From positions 1 to 64,000 of the forward strand of contig NZ_JAQBOF010000008.1 in NCBI RefSeq assembly GCF_028288185.1: a stretch of 64,000 bases of DNA. Reading direction: 5' to 3'. Under the pieces are notes generated by a model that saw only the letters and a program-made list of their open reading frames with translations, had not been told where the DNA came from and made no database searches. The position numbers and the translations under genes are program-made. The DNA comes from Mucilaginibacter sp. (GTDB taxonomy: Bacteria; Bacteroidota; Bacteroidia; Sphingobacteriales; Sphingobacteriaceae). Below, one piece after another: positions 47,206 to 55,799 of the stretch (positions are counted from its first letter, which is position 1; each line of letters starts with the position of its first letter).

Positions 47206-48144
47206 TTAATTAATGCTGATATTGTTTGTAGACCAAATTAACTTTTTTGATGTGAAAAGACCGTCTTTTAAGCCTTTAATTAAAAGACGAGCTTTTTCGT
47301 TACGTCTCCGCACTATGAAGTAGGCCAGTAAAGCCAGGTAATAAAAACCATTATAAATTATATTAATGGGATAAAATATTGGGTTACCATATCGCCGCAA
47401 AAACCAAGTATGGTTACGACTTGTATAGTAGTGAATAACAGGGCTTAAAAACCCTTCTTTCTTTTCGACTTTTGCAGATACGCCTGCCTCATGATACATC
47501 TTACAAGCAGGGAGGTAATGCAACTCATAACCGCAATTACGCAATCTGAATGATAAGTCCACGTCCTCATAATACAAAAAGAAATCCTTGTTAAACCCTC
47601 CGCCCATAACTAACGCGGCATTTCTTATCATCATACAACAACCGGTTACCCATTCTACGGGTTTATAACTGTTAATATCAATATTATCGGGTAATGTAGT
47701 TGATGAAGATGTTGTACCTAACACTGCATTAAAACTGCCCTCTCCATTCCATAGTTTTGTTTTGTCGTGCATCCAGTATATAGCAGGTTGTACAGCAGCG
47801 GCGTGGCCATGATTGGATAAATGTGTGCTTAATGTGGTTACTATATCCTCATCAACCAATGTATCTGTATTCATTATCAATGAGTAGGTATAGTCATTTT
47901 TTATACTGTAACCCAATCCCCTGTTATTTCCTTCGGCAAAACCAAGGTTCTGTTTGTTTTCTATATATATTAAATCCGGAAATTGTGTTTTGAGTTGAGA
48001 TAGCGAATTATCTGTAGAACCATTGTCCACAACAATAATATCAAACACTTGCTCATCACAATATTGTTGTAATGATAAAATACAATTTGCCGTATATACG
48101 GGTGTATTCCAGTTAAGCAAAATCAGCGCTACAGGTTTAGCCAT
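47206..48144 (-). CDS. Glycosyltransferase family 2, rhamnosyltransferase-like
   Basis: A 312-residue GT-A enzyme of the type often annotated as rhamnosyltransferase: LILLNWNTPVYTANCI, VVDNGSTDNSL, NLGFAEGNNRG, the DXD-like NTDTLVD, and FFLYYEDVDLSFRLRNCGY (catalytic base region). A hydrophobic C-terminal stretch (about 265-285) may anchor it to the membrane. rmlA and rmlD nearby make dTDP-rhamnose a plausible donor. The start overlaps the flippase gene by eight bases. Confidence 0.85.
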   Translation of the reverse strand: MAKPVALILLNWNTPVYTANCILSLQQYCDEQVFDIIVVDNGSTDNSLSQLKTQFPDLIYIENKQNLGFAEGNNRGLGYSIKNDYTYSLIMNTDTLVDEDIVTTLSTHLSNHGHAAAVQPAIYWMHDKTKLWNGEGSFNAVLGTTSSSTTLPDNIDINSYKPVEWVTGCCMMIRNAALVMGGGFNKDFFLYYEDVDLSFRLRNCGYELHYLPACKMYHEAGVSAKVEKKEGFLSPVIHYYTSRNHTWFLRRYGNPIFYPINIIYNGFYYLALLAYFIVRRRNEKARLLIKGLKDGLFTSKKLIWSTNNISIN

Positions 48145-49396
48145 TATTTATGGATGATTTTTTTATAACATACTCATACATAACCCAGGCGCAGCATTCA
48201 ATAATAATAGTAAAGCCTCCAATTAACAAATAGTTACCAATAGTTACCAGCGTAAATGCTACTAAAGCGGCTACAAAAACTAAAAGTATAGCAATTTTAA
48301 ATATGTAAAGGTTTTTACTTTTTAAAAGCATATCTAACATACTAAAAACATTTAAAGCTGATATAACTGGCACAAATGCCATTACCCTTAAAATCATAAC
48401 AGCATCAGCATCGTGCTTTTTTGATAAGGTGTAAATTATAAAGTCGGCCAATACAAATATTACCAACGCGCCGGCAAAGCAAACTCCTGCAAATAAGTAT
48501 TTAGATTTTTTTCGATAAACACCCCACATAGCCGTGCTTTGTTTATAAAGGTTAACCGCATTTGGGTACATCGCGTTGGTAACAATGTTTAACAAATTTC
48601 TGCATTGCCCAATAACCCTATCGGCTAAAGTATAAGCCCCTAAAAGCCCGGAGTTATTCCATTTTAAAGCAAAAATTATAATTGATTGCTGCAAGTTGGC
48701 TGATATATTATTTACAGTGAGGTAAAAATTATCTTTCCCTATTTTTAACAGATCGGTTTTTAAGGGTGTGTTAAAACTTAGTTTAAGCTTAACAGCTAAA
48801 TAGATCAACAGGCCAAAATAGGTTATGATATTACCTGTCCCCAAAATAAAATTGACCCATACAGCATCAGCAGGGCCTTTTATTAATAACAGCAGGGCTA
48901 TTACCGCCGCAATATTTGATATTAAATTCCATATATTAAGTATCCTTAATTTTTCAATTCCGATAAAAAAACACAAGGGGTTAAATACTTCGGCCAGTAC
49001 AATGGGCGCTGCTAGTAAAATGTAATTATAATAGCCAATATGCATCCAATAAAACATTAATAATCCTATTATAAACAGTATAAAAATAAGTGCCCTTATT
49101 AATAATGTATTATAAAACACTACGCTTAGTTTTAAATTATCTGTAAGGTTAAAGGCAGTGTCTTTTATACCTGATTGCCCGGTACCATAATTAATAACAG
49201 TACCTGCAAGAGTTGAAAAGCGATAGGCAAACATGATCATGCCAAATCCTTCAATACCTACATCGCCTGTTATAATGCGGATGGTAATAAACAACAATAA
49301 TACATTAGAGACCTGTATACTACTTAGGTTAAGAAAATTAGAAAGGATGTTTGTAGCCCTTAACCTTTTATAAGAATCTTTAATGCGTTGTTTCAA
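48137..49396 (-). CDS. Wzx-type flippase, second copy (TTG start)
   Basis: A 419-residue polytopic protein with about 12 membrane helices. It shows the flippase-like beginning NFLNLSSIQVSNVLLLFITIRIITGDVGIEGFGMIMFAY. The only start that retains the first helix is TTG; an in-frame stop lies two codons before, and the next Met is in helix 2. A -7-like element (TAAATTTG on the minus strand) about 23 bases upstream fits a short leader to this TTG. It opens the five-gene minus operon and presumably flips the second glycan's repeat unit. Confidence 0.83.
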   Translation of the reverse strand: MKQRIKDSYKRLRATNILSNFLNLSSIQVSNVLLLFITIRIITGDVGIEGFGMIMFAYRFSTLAGTVINYGTGQSGIKDTAFNLTDNLKLSVVFYNTLLIRALIFILFIIGLLMFYWMHIGYYNYILLAAPIVLAEVFNPLCFFIGIEKLRILNIWNLISNIAAVIALLLLIKGPADAVWVNFILGTGNIITYFGLLIYLAVKLKLSFNTPLKTDLLKIGKDNFYLTVNNISANLQQSIIIFALKWNNSGLLGAYTLADRVIGQCRNLLNIVTNAMYPNAVNLYKQSTAMWGVYRKKSKYLFAGVCFAGALVIFVLADFIIYTLSKKHDADAVMILRVMAFVPVISALNVFSMLDMLLKSKNLYIFKIAILLVFVAALVAFTLVTIGNYLLIGGFTIIIECCAWVMYEYVIKKSSINNG

Positions 49397-49418
49397 ATGT
49401 TATAAATTGATAGCAGAG

Positions 49419-49426
49419 CAAATTTA
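49419..49426 (-). promoter_or_regulatory. Candidate -7 promoter element for the flippase operon
   Basis: Minus strand TAAATTTG matches TAnnTTTG exactly; transcription would start about 15-18 bases before the TTG start codon. No -33 element recognised. Confidence 0.35.
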
Positions 49427-49559
49427 ACTTAATTTAATTATAATAGTGCGGCCATGTGTTTTAGAACTAAGTAGTAGTAATAGCTTGAACAAATAATAAA
49501 CGTTATTATTTATATTATTCTACATTGTATAATTATCTTCGCAAATCGATAGTTTATAT

Positions 49560-50393
49560 ATGAATTTTCTAAATCCCCGTATAAAAGATCTTCAGCAATT
49601 GGCTAAGGATAAGCAAGAAGAATATTTAAATGCAGCGCCATTTCCTAATATTGTTTTTGATGATTTTTTTAATGAGGAGATGTTAAGCCAGGTTTTAGCT
49701 GACTTTCCGGACCTTTCAACCAAGCAAGATGTTAAGTTTTACGATAATAAAAACGAAAAAAATAAATTAGAAGCCAAAGGCGAAAAGCATTTTAGTGATA
49801 TTACAAAAGCTTTTGTACATTACTTAAATTCAGAGCCAATGCTTGAATTTTTGCAGGAGCTTACCGGTATAAAAGAGACGTTACTATCAGATCCTTATTT
49901 GCTGGGTGGTGGTTATCACGAAATTAAGCCCGGAGGATTGCTAAAAGTGCACGCCGATTTTAATAAGCATGAGTTGACTTGGATAGACCGCAGGATAAAT
50001 TTACTGGTGTATCTAAACAAAGACTGGGACGAAAGCTACGGAGGGCATTTTGAACTGTGGGATAAAGACATGACTAAATCCTATCATCGTGTATTGCCGG
50101 TTTTTAATAGGATTGCCATATTCTCTACTACTGATTTTTCTTACCACGGACATCCAAATGCACTTGCTTGCCCGCCAGATCGAAGCCGAAAATCATTAGC
50201 GTTATATTATTACAGTAATGGTCGCCCAAAAAGTGAGGTAAGCCGTAACGCACATGCTACGCTATTTAAAGACAGGGCAGGGGTTACAGGCGACACTATT
50301 AAAGAGCCTGTAACACTAAAAGATGTAATACGCGAACTTACGCCACCAATTATTTACAACTCCATAAAAAAGATGGTTAAAGGTGACAGATAA
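49560..50393 (+). CDS. 2-oxoglutarate/Fe(II)-dependent oxygenase
   Basis: A 277-residue dioxygenase of the prolyl-4-hydroxylase-like group. The iron-binding His-x-Asp is in LLKVHADFN, the distal His in FSYHGHPNA, and the 2-oxoglutarate-binding Arg in RSRKSLALYYYS; the double-stranded beta-helix core spans about residues 120-225. Upstream, FPNIVFDDFFNEEML is the common N-terminal phrase of this family in glycan clusters. The N-terminus lacks a signal peptide, so it acts in the cytoplasm. It may hydroxylate a sugar or an amino-acid substituent, or be unrelated to the glycan. It stands alone between a divergent flippase operon and rmlD. Confidence 0.85.
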   Translation: MNFLNPRIKDLQQLAKDKQEEYLNAAPFPNIVFDDFFNEEMLSQVLADFPDLSTKQDVKFYDNKNEKNKLEAKGEKHFSDITKAFVHYLNSEPMLEFLQELTGIKETLLSDPYLLGGGYHEIKPGGLLKVHADFNKHELTWIDRRINLLVYLNKDWDESYGGHFELWDKDMTKSYHRVLPVFNRIAIFSTTDFSYHGHPNALACPPDRSRKSLALYYYSNGRPKSEVSRNAHATLFKDRAGVTGDTIKEPVTLKDVIRELTPPIIYNSIKKMVKGDR

Positions 50394-50455
50394 CTATAAG
50401 AAGATGATAGGTATTTTAAATAATGTGTACATATTTTACCGCATAATATACTGCA

Positions 50456-51310
50456 ATGAATAATATTATAGTTTTTGGCGCTTCGGGTCAATTGGGGCAA
50501 TGCATTAAAAATGTAGCTGCTTTAAAAGAAGTAACAAATGTGATTTTCCCGCCAGAGTCTGAAGCAAACATACTCGATACAGATGGCTTAAACAGGCTGT
50601 TTGAGCAATATAAACCCGCTTACGCCATTAATTGCGCTGCTTACACAGCCGTGGATAAAGCTGAGGATGATAAAGAACTAGCCGATAAAATAAATAATGT
50701 AGGTGCTGCTAATTTGGCCGATCAATGTAATAAACATGGTGTTGTATTAATTCATATATCTACTGATTTTGTTTTTAAAGGAGATGTCGCTCATCCGCTT
50801 ATAGAACAAGATGAAGCAAGCCCTATAAGTGTTTACGGCCAAACTAAATTGGATGGCGAGAAAGCAGTTGCCTTGATCTTAAAAGAACATTTTATTATTC
50901 GTACCGGTTGGCTTTATTCTGAATATGCTAACAACTTTGTTAAAACCATGTTGAAGTTGGGTAGCGATAGAGATGAGCTGAAAATAATTGCTGATCAAGT
51001 GGGTACTCCAACTTATGCCATTGATCTGGCAACTTTTATTTTATTGGTTGTTAATAGCGAAAGTAAAGCCTATGGTATATACCATTACAGCAACGAAGGC
51101 GTTACATCATGGTTTGATTTTGCGCGGGCAATATTTGATATATCTGCAACTACGGTAAAAACTATACCAATTCGTACGGATGAATATCCTACCCGGGCAA
51201 TCCGTCCAAGCTACTCTGTAATGGATAAAAGCAAAGCAAAACAAACATTTAATATAGAAATACCTTATTGGAGAGATAGCCTGGTAAGTTGCATCGGTAA
51301 ACTTCAATAA
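50456..51310 (+). CDS. rmlD: dTDP-4-dehydrorhamnose reductase
   Basis: A 284-residue SDR with FGASGQLGQCI for cofactor binding, INCAAYTAVDKAEDD, the catalytic SVYGQTKLDGEKAV (Tyr-x3-Lys), IIRTGWLYSEYANNFVKTML and ADQVGTPTYAIDLA, all standard for RmlD. It makes dTDP-L-rhamnose from dTDP-4-keto-rhamnose. It precedes rmlA by 16 bases. rmlB and rmlC are not in this window, so the pathway would need copies elsewhere. Confidence 0.93.
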   Translation: MNNIIVFGASGQLGQCIKNVAALKEVTNVIFPPESEANILDTDGLNRLFEQYKPAYAINCAAYTAVDKAEDDKELADKINNVGAANLADQCNKHGVVLIHISTDFVFKGDVAHPLIEQDEASPISVYGQTKLDGEKAVALILKEHFIIRTGWLYSEYANNFVKTMLKLGSDRDELKIIADQVGTPTYAIDLATFILLVVNSESKAYGIYHYSNEGVTSWFDFARAIFDISATTVKTIPIRTDEYPTRAIRPSYSVMDKSKAKQTFNIEIPYWRDSLVSCIGKLQ

Positions 51311-51326
51311 TTACTAATACATATAT

Positions 51327-52187
51327 ATGAAAGGAATAATCTTAGCCGGCGGATCTGGTACCAGGCTTTATCCCATAACAAGAGCAATAAGTAAGCAGTT
51401 AATGCCTATTTATGATAAACCGATGATCTACTATCCCTTATCGGTATTAATGCTGGCTGATATCAAAGATGTTTTAATTATTACTACACCCGAAGATAGT
51501 GACAGTTTTAAACGCTTATTGGGCAATGGAAAAGACTTAGGCTGTAATTTTGAATATGCTGTACAGACTGTACCTAATGGTTTAGCGCAGGCCTTTGTGA
51601 TAGGCGAAAAATTTGTAGGAAATGATAAAGTGGCCCTTGTATTGGGCGATAACATTTTTTATGGCAGCGGTTTTAGTAAGCTGATACAGAGTTTTAATGA
51701 TGTAAGTGGCGCAGCGGTTTTTGCTTACCCGGTTGCTGATCCTGAGCGTTATGGTGTTGTAGAGTTTGATGAAGACTTTAAAGCATTATCAATTGAAGAA
51801 AAACCCGAAAAACCAAAATCAAATTTTGCAGTGCCGGGATTGTATTTTTATGATAATACAGTTGTTGAGATCGCTAAAAATTTGGAAATGTCGCCGCGTG
51901 GTGAGTACGAAATAACTGACGTAAATAAATATTACTTACAGCATGGTACTTTGCAGGTAGGTGTAATGGATAGAGGCACGGCATGGCTGGATACCGGTAC
52001 TTTCGATTCATTAAGTGATGCCAGCGAGTTTGTACGTGTTATTGAAAAACGCCAGGATACAAAGATCGGGTGTATTGAAGAAGTTGCCTACCGCATGGGG
52101 TTTATTGATAAACAACAATTAAAAGAGATAGCCAAAAAGTATATAAAAAGCGGTTACGGCCAATATTTATTGCGCCTTATCAAGTAA
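51327..52187 (+). CDS. rmlA: Glucose-1-phosphate thymidylyltransferase
   Basis: A 286-residue nucleotidyltransferase with [48 protein letters not shown], the active-site EEKPEKPKS and [14 protein letters not shown]. It forms dTDP-glucose, the first step to dTDP-rhamnose and other dTDP-sugars. It ends the polysaccharide locus. Its last 21 bases overlap the 3' end of the convergent miaA gene, which leaves no space for a terminator. Confidence 0.95.
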   Translation: MKGIILAGGSGTRLYPITRAISKQLMPIYDKPMIYYPLSVLMLADIKDVLIITTPEDSDSFKRLLGNGKDLGCNFEYAVQTVPNGLAQAFVIGEKFVGNDKVALVLGDNIFYGSGFSKLIQSFNDVSGAAVFAYPVADPERYGVVEFDEDFKALSIEEKPEKPKSNFAVPGLYFYDNTVVEIAKNLEMSPRGEYEITDVNKYYLQHGTLQVGVMDRGTAWLDTGTFDSLSDASEFVRVIEKRQDTKIGCIEEVAYRMGFIDKQQLKEIAKKYIKSGYGQYLLRLIK

Positions 52188-53072
52188 GCCGATAATAGTT
52201 TCAGGCTGGATGTCGTTGGGTTGGAGCCAGTGGATAGTTTGATCTTTTCTAAACCAGGTCATTTGCCTTTTTGCAAAGTGCCGGGTGTTTTGTTTAATCA
52301 ATTCTACAGCTTTGGTTAAATCTATTTTTCCATCAAAATAATCAAACAGCTCACTGTAACCCACCGTGTTTAGCGCATTTAAATCACGATGTGGAATAAG
52401 GCCTGCAACCTCATTTGCCAAGCCTTGTTTAATCATATCATCTACCCGTTGGTTAATCCTATCATATAAAACCTCGCGTGGCAGGTCCAAACCAATTTTT
52501 AAGATTTTGAATGGCCGTTTATTAATGGTTGATTTACGGAAGGATGAAAAAGGTTCCCCTGTGCTTCGGTAAACTTCTAAGGCCCTTATAATTCGTTGAG
52601 GGTTACTCAAGTCAACTTCATTATAATAAGCCGGGTCTGCTGTTTTTAATTCCTCTTGCAGAGTAGTAATGCCTTTTTCAGTAAATTCATTATTAAGCTG
52701 TTCTCTTATTACTGCATCAGCTTGTGGTATGTCGTCAAACCCCTCGCACAATGCTTTAATATATAGGCCCGAGCCGCCAACCAGTATTACAACATCATGG
52801 TTTTGAAACAGTTTATCTAACAAGGCTAATCCTTGTTTTTCAAAATCGCCAACCGAAAAATTTTCTGTAATAGAATGCGAATCAATAAAGTAATGTTTGG
52901 CTGCATCTAGTTCCAATCTGGTAGGTTTGGCAGTGCCGATAGACATTTCGCGATAAAACTGCCGTGAATCTGCTGATAAAATTACCGTTTTATAATGCTG
53001 TGCTAGCCTAATAGCCACCGCAGTTTTACCCGATGCAGTAGGCCCGGTAATTACAATTAGTTGATGACTCAT
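52167..53072 (-). CDS. miaA: tRNA dimethylallyltransferase
   Basis: A 301-residue protein with the P-loop [29 protein letters not shown] (DSxQ prenyl-acceptor site), [11 protein letters not shown] and the C-terminal [16 protein letters not shown] signature. It isopentenylates A37 of tRNAs reading codons that begin with U. It is the last of a string of minus-strand housekeeping genes and converges on rmlA with a 21-base overlap of coding sequence. Confidence 0.97.
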   Translation of the reverse strand: MSHQLIVITGPTASGKTAVAIRLAQHYKTVILSADSRQFYREMSIGTAKPTRLELDAAKHYFIDSHSITENFSVGDFEKQGLALLDKLFQNHDVVILVGGSGLYIKALCEGFDDIPQADAVIREQLNNEFTEKGITTLQEELKTADPAYYNEVDLSNPQRIIRALEVYRSTGEPFSSFRKSTINKRPFKILKIGLDLPREVLYDRINQRVDDMIKQGLANEVAGLIPHRDLNALNTVGYSELFDYFDGKIDLTKAVELIKQNTRHFAKRQMTWFRKDQTIHWLQPNDIQPETIIGLLDKAQ

Positions 53073-53079
53073 GGTTGAT

Positions 53080-53104
53080 AGTTCATAGCTATTATCTATG
53101 AACT
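53080..53104 (-). terminator. Hairpin between the PRiA4-like gene and miaA
   Basis: AGTTCATAG and CTATGAACT form a perfect 9-bp stem with a 7-base loop in the 34-base gap. It lies downstream of the PRiA4_ORF3-like stop and just before the miaA start. It lacks a T run, so it may be a weak attenuator or an mRNA-stability hairpin. Confidence 0.4.
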
Positions 53105-53106
53105 AA

Positions 53107-53751
53107 CTAATAATCGTCGTGCGATTTGCCGCTATCTTCAAATCCTTCGTCATCAGAGAATTCGCTGCCAAATTCATCTTCTTCCTCCTCTTCATGTTCT
53201 TCAACAACAGCTTCGCCGGTTTCGTCCACTTCCGAGAAATCTTCGGTATCTTCATGGTTCATACCCATTTCATGCAGGAAATCAAAATCATCTGCTCCTG
53301 TTTCGGCAGTTGCAGCTGTTGCAGCGTCTGCAATAGTAACAAACTGTCTTGGGGCGTCACCAACAGATTTGATGATTGCAGGGTAAGTAACGCCTGGAGT
53401 TTCATCTAAAATGATCTTCATTAACTCCACATGAAAATCAAACGGACGGTCAAAGTTAAAGATGTAATAAAATTTTTGGTGCGGGTCGTCAATGCGGCTG
53501 CTTAGTTTTACTTTTTCCATTAAGGCTACACCACGGTCAATCCGGCGTTGGTTTGGCAGGTAGGTAATTTCTTCGCCTTTTAACCATTGATCATTGCTGA
53601 TATAAAAAGATGAAGAATATTCTGAATTGTAACCTGTTGACTGATGTATAGCCCGGTGAAGATCTTCAAATGTTTGAGTAGATTTAATATCTATCTCTCT
53701 TGTTACATCGTCATAATCCTCAAAAGTAACTCTAAACCTGTATAGTGCCAT
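53107..53751 (-). CDS. PRiA4_ORF3-like family protein with acidic tail
   Basis: A 214-residue protein. The first about 115 residues match by eye the PRiA4_ORF3 (pRiA4b ORF-3-like) family: YRFRVTFEDYDDVTREIDIKS, FEDLHRAIHQSTGY, FYISNDQW, and YYIFNFDRPFDFHVELMKI. The last 40 residues are an extremely acidic, low-complexity tail (EEHEEEEEDEFGSEFSDDEGFEDS). Relatives are sometimes annotated as IS1096 TnpR-like, but nothing around it suggests a mobile element: no inverted repeats and conserved housekeeping neighbours. Function unknown. Confidence 0.75.
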   Translation of the reverse strand: MALYRFRVTFEDYDDVTREIDIKSTQTFEDLHRAIHQSTGYNSEYSSSFYISNDQWLKGEEITYLPNQRRIDRGVALMEKVKLSSRIDDPHQKFYYIFNFDRPFDFHVELMKIILDETPGVTYPAIIKSVGDAPRQFVTIADAATAATAETGADDFDFLHEMGMNHEDTEDFSEVDETGEAVVEEHEEEEEDEFGSEFSDDEGFEDSGKSHDDY

Positions 53752-53789
53752 TGTATGTGTTAGTGGAAATTTTTGGTAAAAATAATATT

Positions 53790-55208
53790 TTAATTTGTGT
53801 TTGTGTTTGCCACAACTTTTAAGCCAATTTCTTCGCCTTTTTTAATTGTGAAGTTTATTGCCTCGGGGCGCGAGTTAGGTATCTCGCCTTCCAATATAGC
53901 TTCACGTATTTGATTTTTAATTATACCTACTTCGCGGCCCTCTTTTATACCAAATAATTCCATAATATCTGTACCGGTAACAGGTGGCTGCCAGTTACGG
54001 ATACTATCGCGCTCTTCAACATCTTTTAATTTTTGCTGAACCAGCTCAAAATTATTACGGTACTTTTTAACCTTGTACTCGTTTTTGGTGGTAACGTCTG
54101 CTTTACACAACAGCATTAGTCCCTCAATGTCGTCACCGGCTTCAAATAACAATCTTCGTACAGCCGAATCAGTAACGATAGACTGCGATAATACTATCGG
54201 CCTTAAATGCAGCTGAACCAGTTTTTGCACCAGTTTCATCTTCTCATTTAGTGGCAATTTTAGCTGCGCGAATATCTTGGGTACCATGCGTGCGCCTTTG
54301 TCCTCATGCCCATGAAACGTCCAGCCATGGCCCGGCTCAAAACGTTTGGTAGGTGGTTTGGCAATATCATGTAATATGGCCGCCCAGCGCAACCAAAGAT
54401 CGTCCGTGGTTTCGCAAATGTTGTCTAACACTTGCAGTGTATGGTAAAAATTATCCTTATGCCCCTTGCCGTCAATATATTCTACGCCATAAAGTGCGGT
54501 CATCTGCGGGAATATTTTATGCAGCAATCCCGTATCAAACAAATAATTAAAACCGATGGATGGTTTTTTTGATAAAATGATCTTATTCAGTTCGTCCGTT
54601 ATCCGCTCTTGCGATACAATGCTGATGCGGTCGGCATTGTTTTTTATAGCCTCAACGGCAATATCATCTATTCTGAAGTTTAACTGCGATGCAAACCTGA
54701 TAGCGCGCATCATTCGCAATGGGTCATCAGAAAAAGTTTCGATAGGGTTAAGTGGTGTCCTGATCAGTTTGGCGCAGAGGTCCTTTATCCCTTCAAATGG
54801 GTCAATTAAATCGCCAAATGTATCAGGGTATAAAGAAATAGCCAAAGCGTTAATGGTAAAATCACGGCGTTTTTGATCGTCTTCTAAAGTGCCGTTCTCT
54901 ACAATAGGTTTACGCGAATCTAGGCGGTACGACTCTTTACGAGCGCCCACAAACTCAACCTCCAAATCCTGGTATTTTAAAGAGGCGGTGCCGAAGTTTT
55001 TAAATACGGCCAGCTTTACTTTCAACTTAGCAGCAACAGTCTCGGCGAAGGCAATACCGTTACCAATGATAACGATATCAATATCTTTCGATGGGCGCTC
55101 TAAAAAAATATCGCGCACAAAACCACCGATAGCGTAAACCGGCAAATTTTGCTGGCCTGCAAGCTGCGATATCGTGGTAAATATGTGATGTTTTAGATGC
55201 GCTTTCAT
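53790..55208 (-). CDS. cca: CCA tRNA nucleotidyltransferase / poly(A) polymerase family with HD domain
   Basis: A 472-residue protein from the ATG (a TTG three codons upstream is not needed). The N-terminal nucleotidyltransferase head has YAIGGFVRDIFLERPSKDIDIV (Gly-Gly and the Asp-x-Asp metal site), RRDFTINALAISL and DPLRMMRAIRFASQL (the RNA-binding neck). An HD domain follows (RWAAILHDIAKPPTKRF), then a helical tail. It adds or repairs the 3' CCA of tRNAs. Bacteroidota usually have one such HD-containing enzyme. Confidence 0.92.
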   Translation of the reverse strand: MKAHLKHHIFTTISQLAGQQNLPVYAIGGFVRDIFLERPSKDIDIVIIGNGIAFAETVAAKLKVKLAVFKNFGTASLKYQDLEVEFVGARKESYRLDSRKPIVENGTLEDDQKRRDFTINALAISLYPDTFGDLIDPFEGIKDLCAKLIRTPLNPIETFSDDPLRMMRAIRFASQLNFRIDDIAVEAIKNNADRISIVSQERITDELNKIILSKKPSIGFNYLFDTGLLHKIFPQMTALYGVEYIDGKGHKDNFYHTLQVLDNICETTDDLWLRWAAILHDIAKPPTKRFEPGHGWTFHGHEDKGARMVPKIFAQLKLPLNEKMKLVQKLVQLHLRPIVLSQSIVTDSAVRRLLFEAGDDIEGLMLLCKADVTTKNEYKVKKYRNNFELVQQKLKDVEERDSIRNWQPPVTGTDIMELFGIKEGREVGIIKNQIREAILEGEIPNSRPEAINFTIKKGEEIGLKVVANTNTN

Positions 55209-55232
55209 TAATTGCAAAGCTAATAATAATTA

Positions 55233-55799
55233 TTAGCGACGAATAAACTCAAAGCGGCCATCGGGTGCAAGCCGCATTATGGTTGATGGATTTTTAATTT
55301 CCATGCTATGTTGGTCCACATCTACCACATAGTCAACACCATCTATTACTTCCTGGTCTATCTGCGAAAAGTATTGTGGTGATGGTTTGCCACTGATGTT
55401 TGCCGATGTAGATACCAATGGCCTGCGCAAACGCTGTATCAACCCCTGGCAAAACGGATGATTTGACACCCTGATGCCCACACTGCCGTCATTAGCAATT
55501 AATGCAGGCGAGATGTTTCTTGCACCCGGCATAATTAGCGTTAACGGATTTTCGGCATATTCAATAAGATTATAAGCTAGCTCGGGTACTTCCTGTATGT
55601 AACTGGCCAGTTTATTGTCCGTATCCAACAAAATGATCATGCTTTTGGCTTCATCCCGCTGTTTAAGGCGATATATTTTTTTTACTGCTTCGGTATTTGC
55701 CGCATCACAACCTATCCCCCAAATGGTATCGGTAGGGTAGAGGATAATACCGCCGTCCTGTACAACTTTAAAAGCTTTAGCTACTTCGTCTCTAAGCAT
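55233..55799 (-). CDS. L-threonylcarbamoyladenylate synthase (Sua5/YciO/YrdC family)
   Basis: A 188-residue YrdC-fold protein with YPTDTIWGIGCDA, IYRLKQRDEAKSMIILL (the Lys-Arg substrate pocket), LTLIMPGARNIS, GIRVSNHPFCQ and RPLVSTSANISGKP. It should make threonylcarbamoyl-AMP for t6A37 of tRNA. At this length it has the YrdC domain without the Sua5 C-terminal domain. YciO-type paralogues look similar, so the true t6A role is probable, not certain. The start overlaps the GT9 gene by eight bases. Confidence 0.87.
   Translation of the reverse strand: MLRDEVAKAFKVVQDGGIILYPTDTIWGIGCDAANTEAVKKIYRLKQRDEAKSMIILLDTDNKLASYIQEVPELAYNLIEYAENPLTLIMPGARNISPALIANDGSVGIRVSNHPFCQGLIQRLRRPLVSTSANISGKPSPQYFSQIDQEVIDGVDYVVDVDQHSMEIKNPSTIMRLAPDGRFEFIRR

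Noticed and set aside
53119..53409. Plus-strand frames opposite the acidic tail gene
   Set aside because: They are Ser/Cys/Phe-rich mirror images of the Glu/Asp codon runs in the PRiA4-like gene; shadow frames.
53107..53751. Insertion sequence (IS1096 TnpR-like annotation)
   Set aside because: No terminal inverted repeats, target duplication or transposase; neighbours are conserved housekeeping genes.
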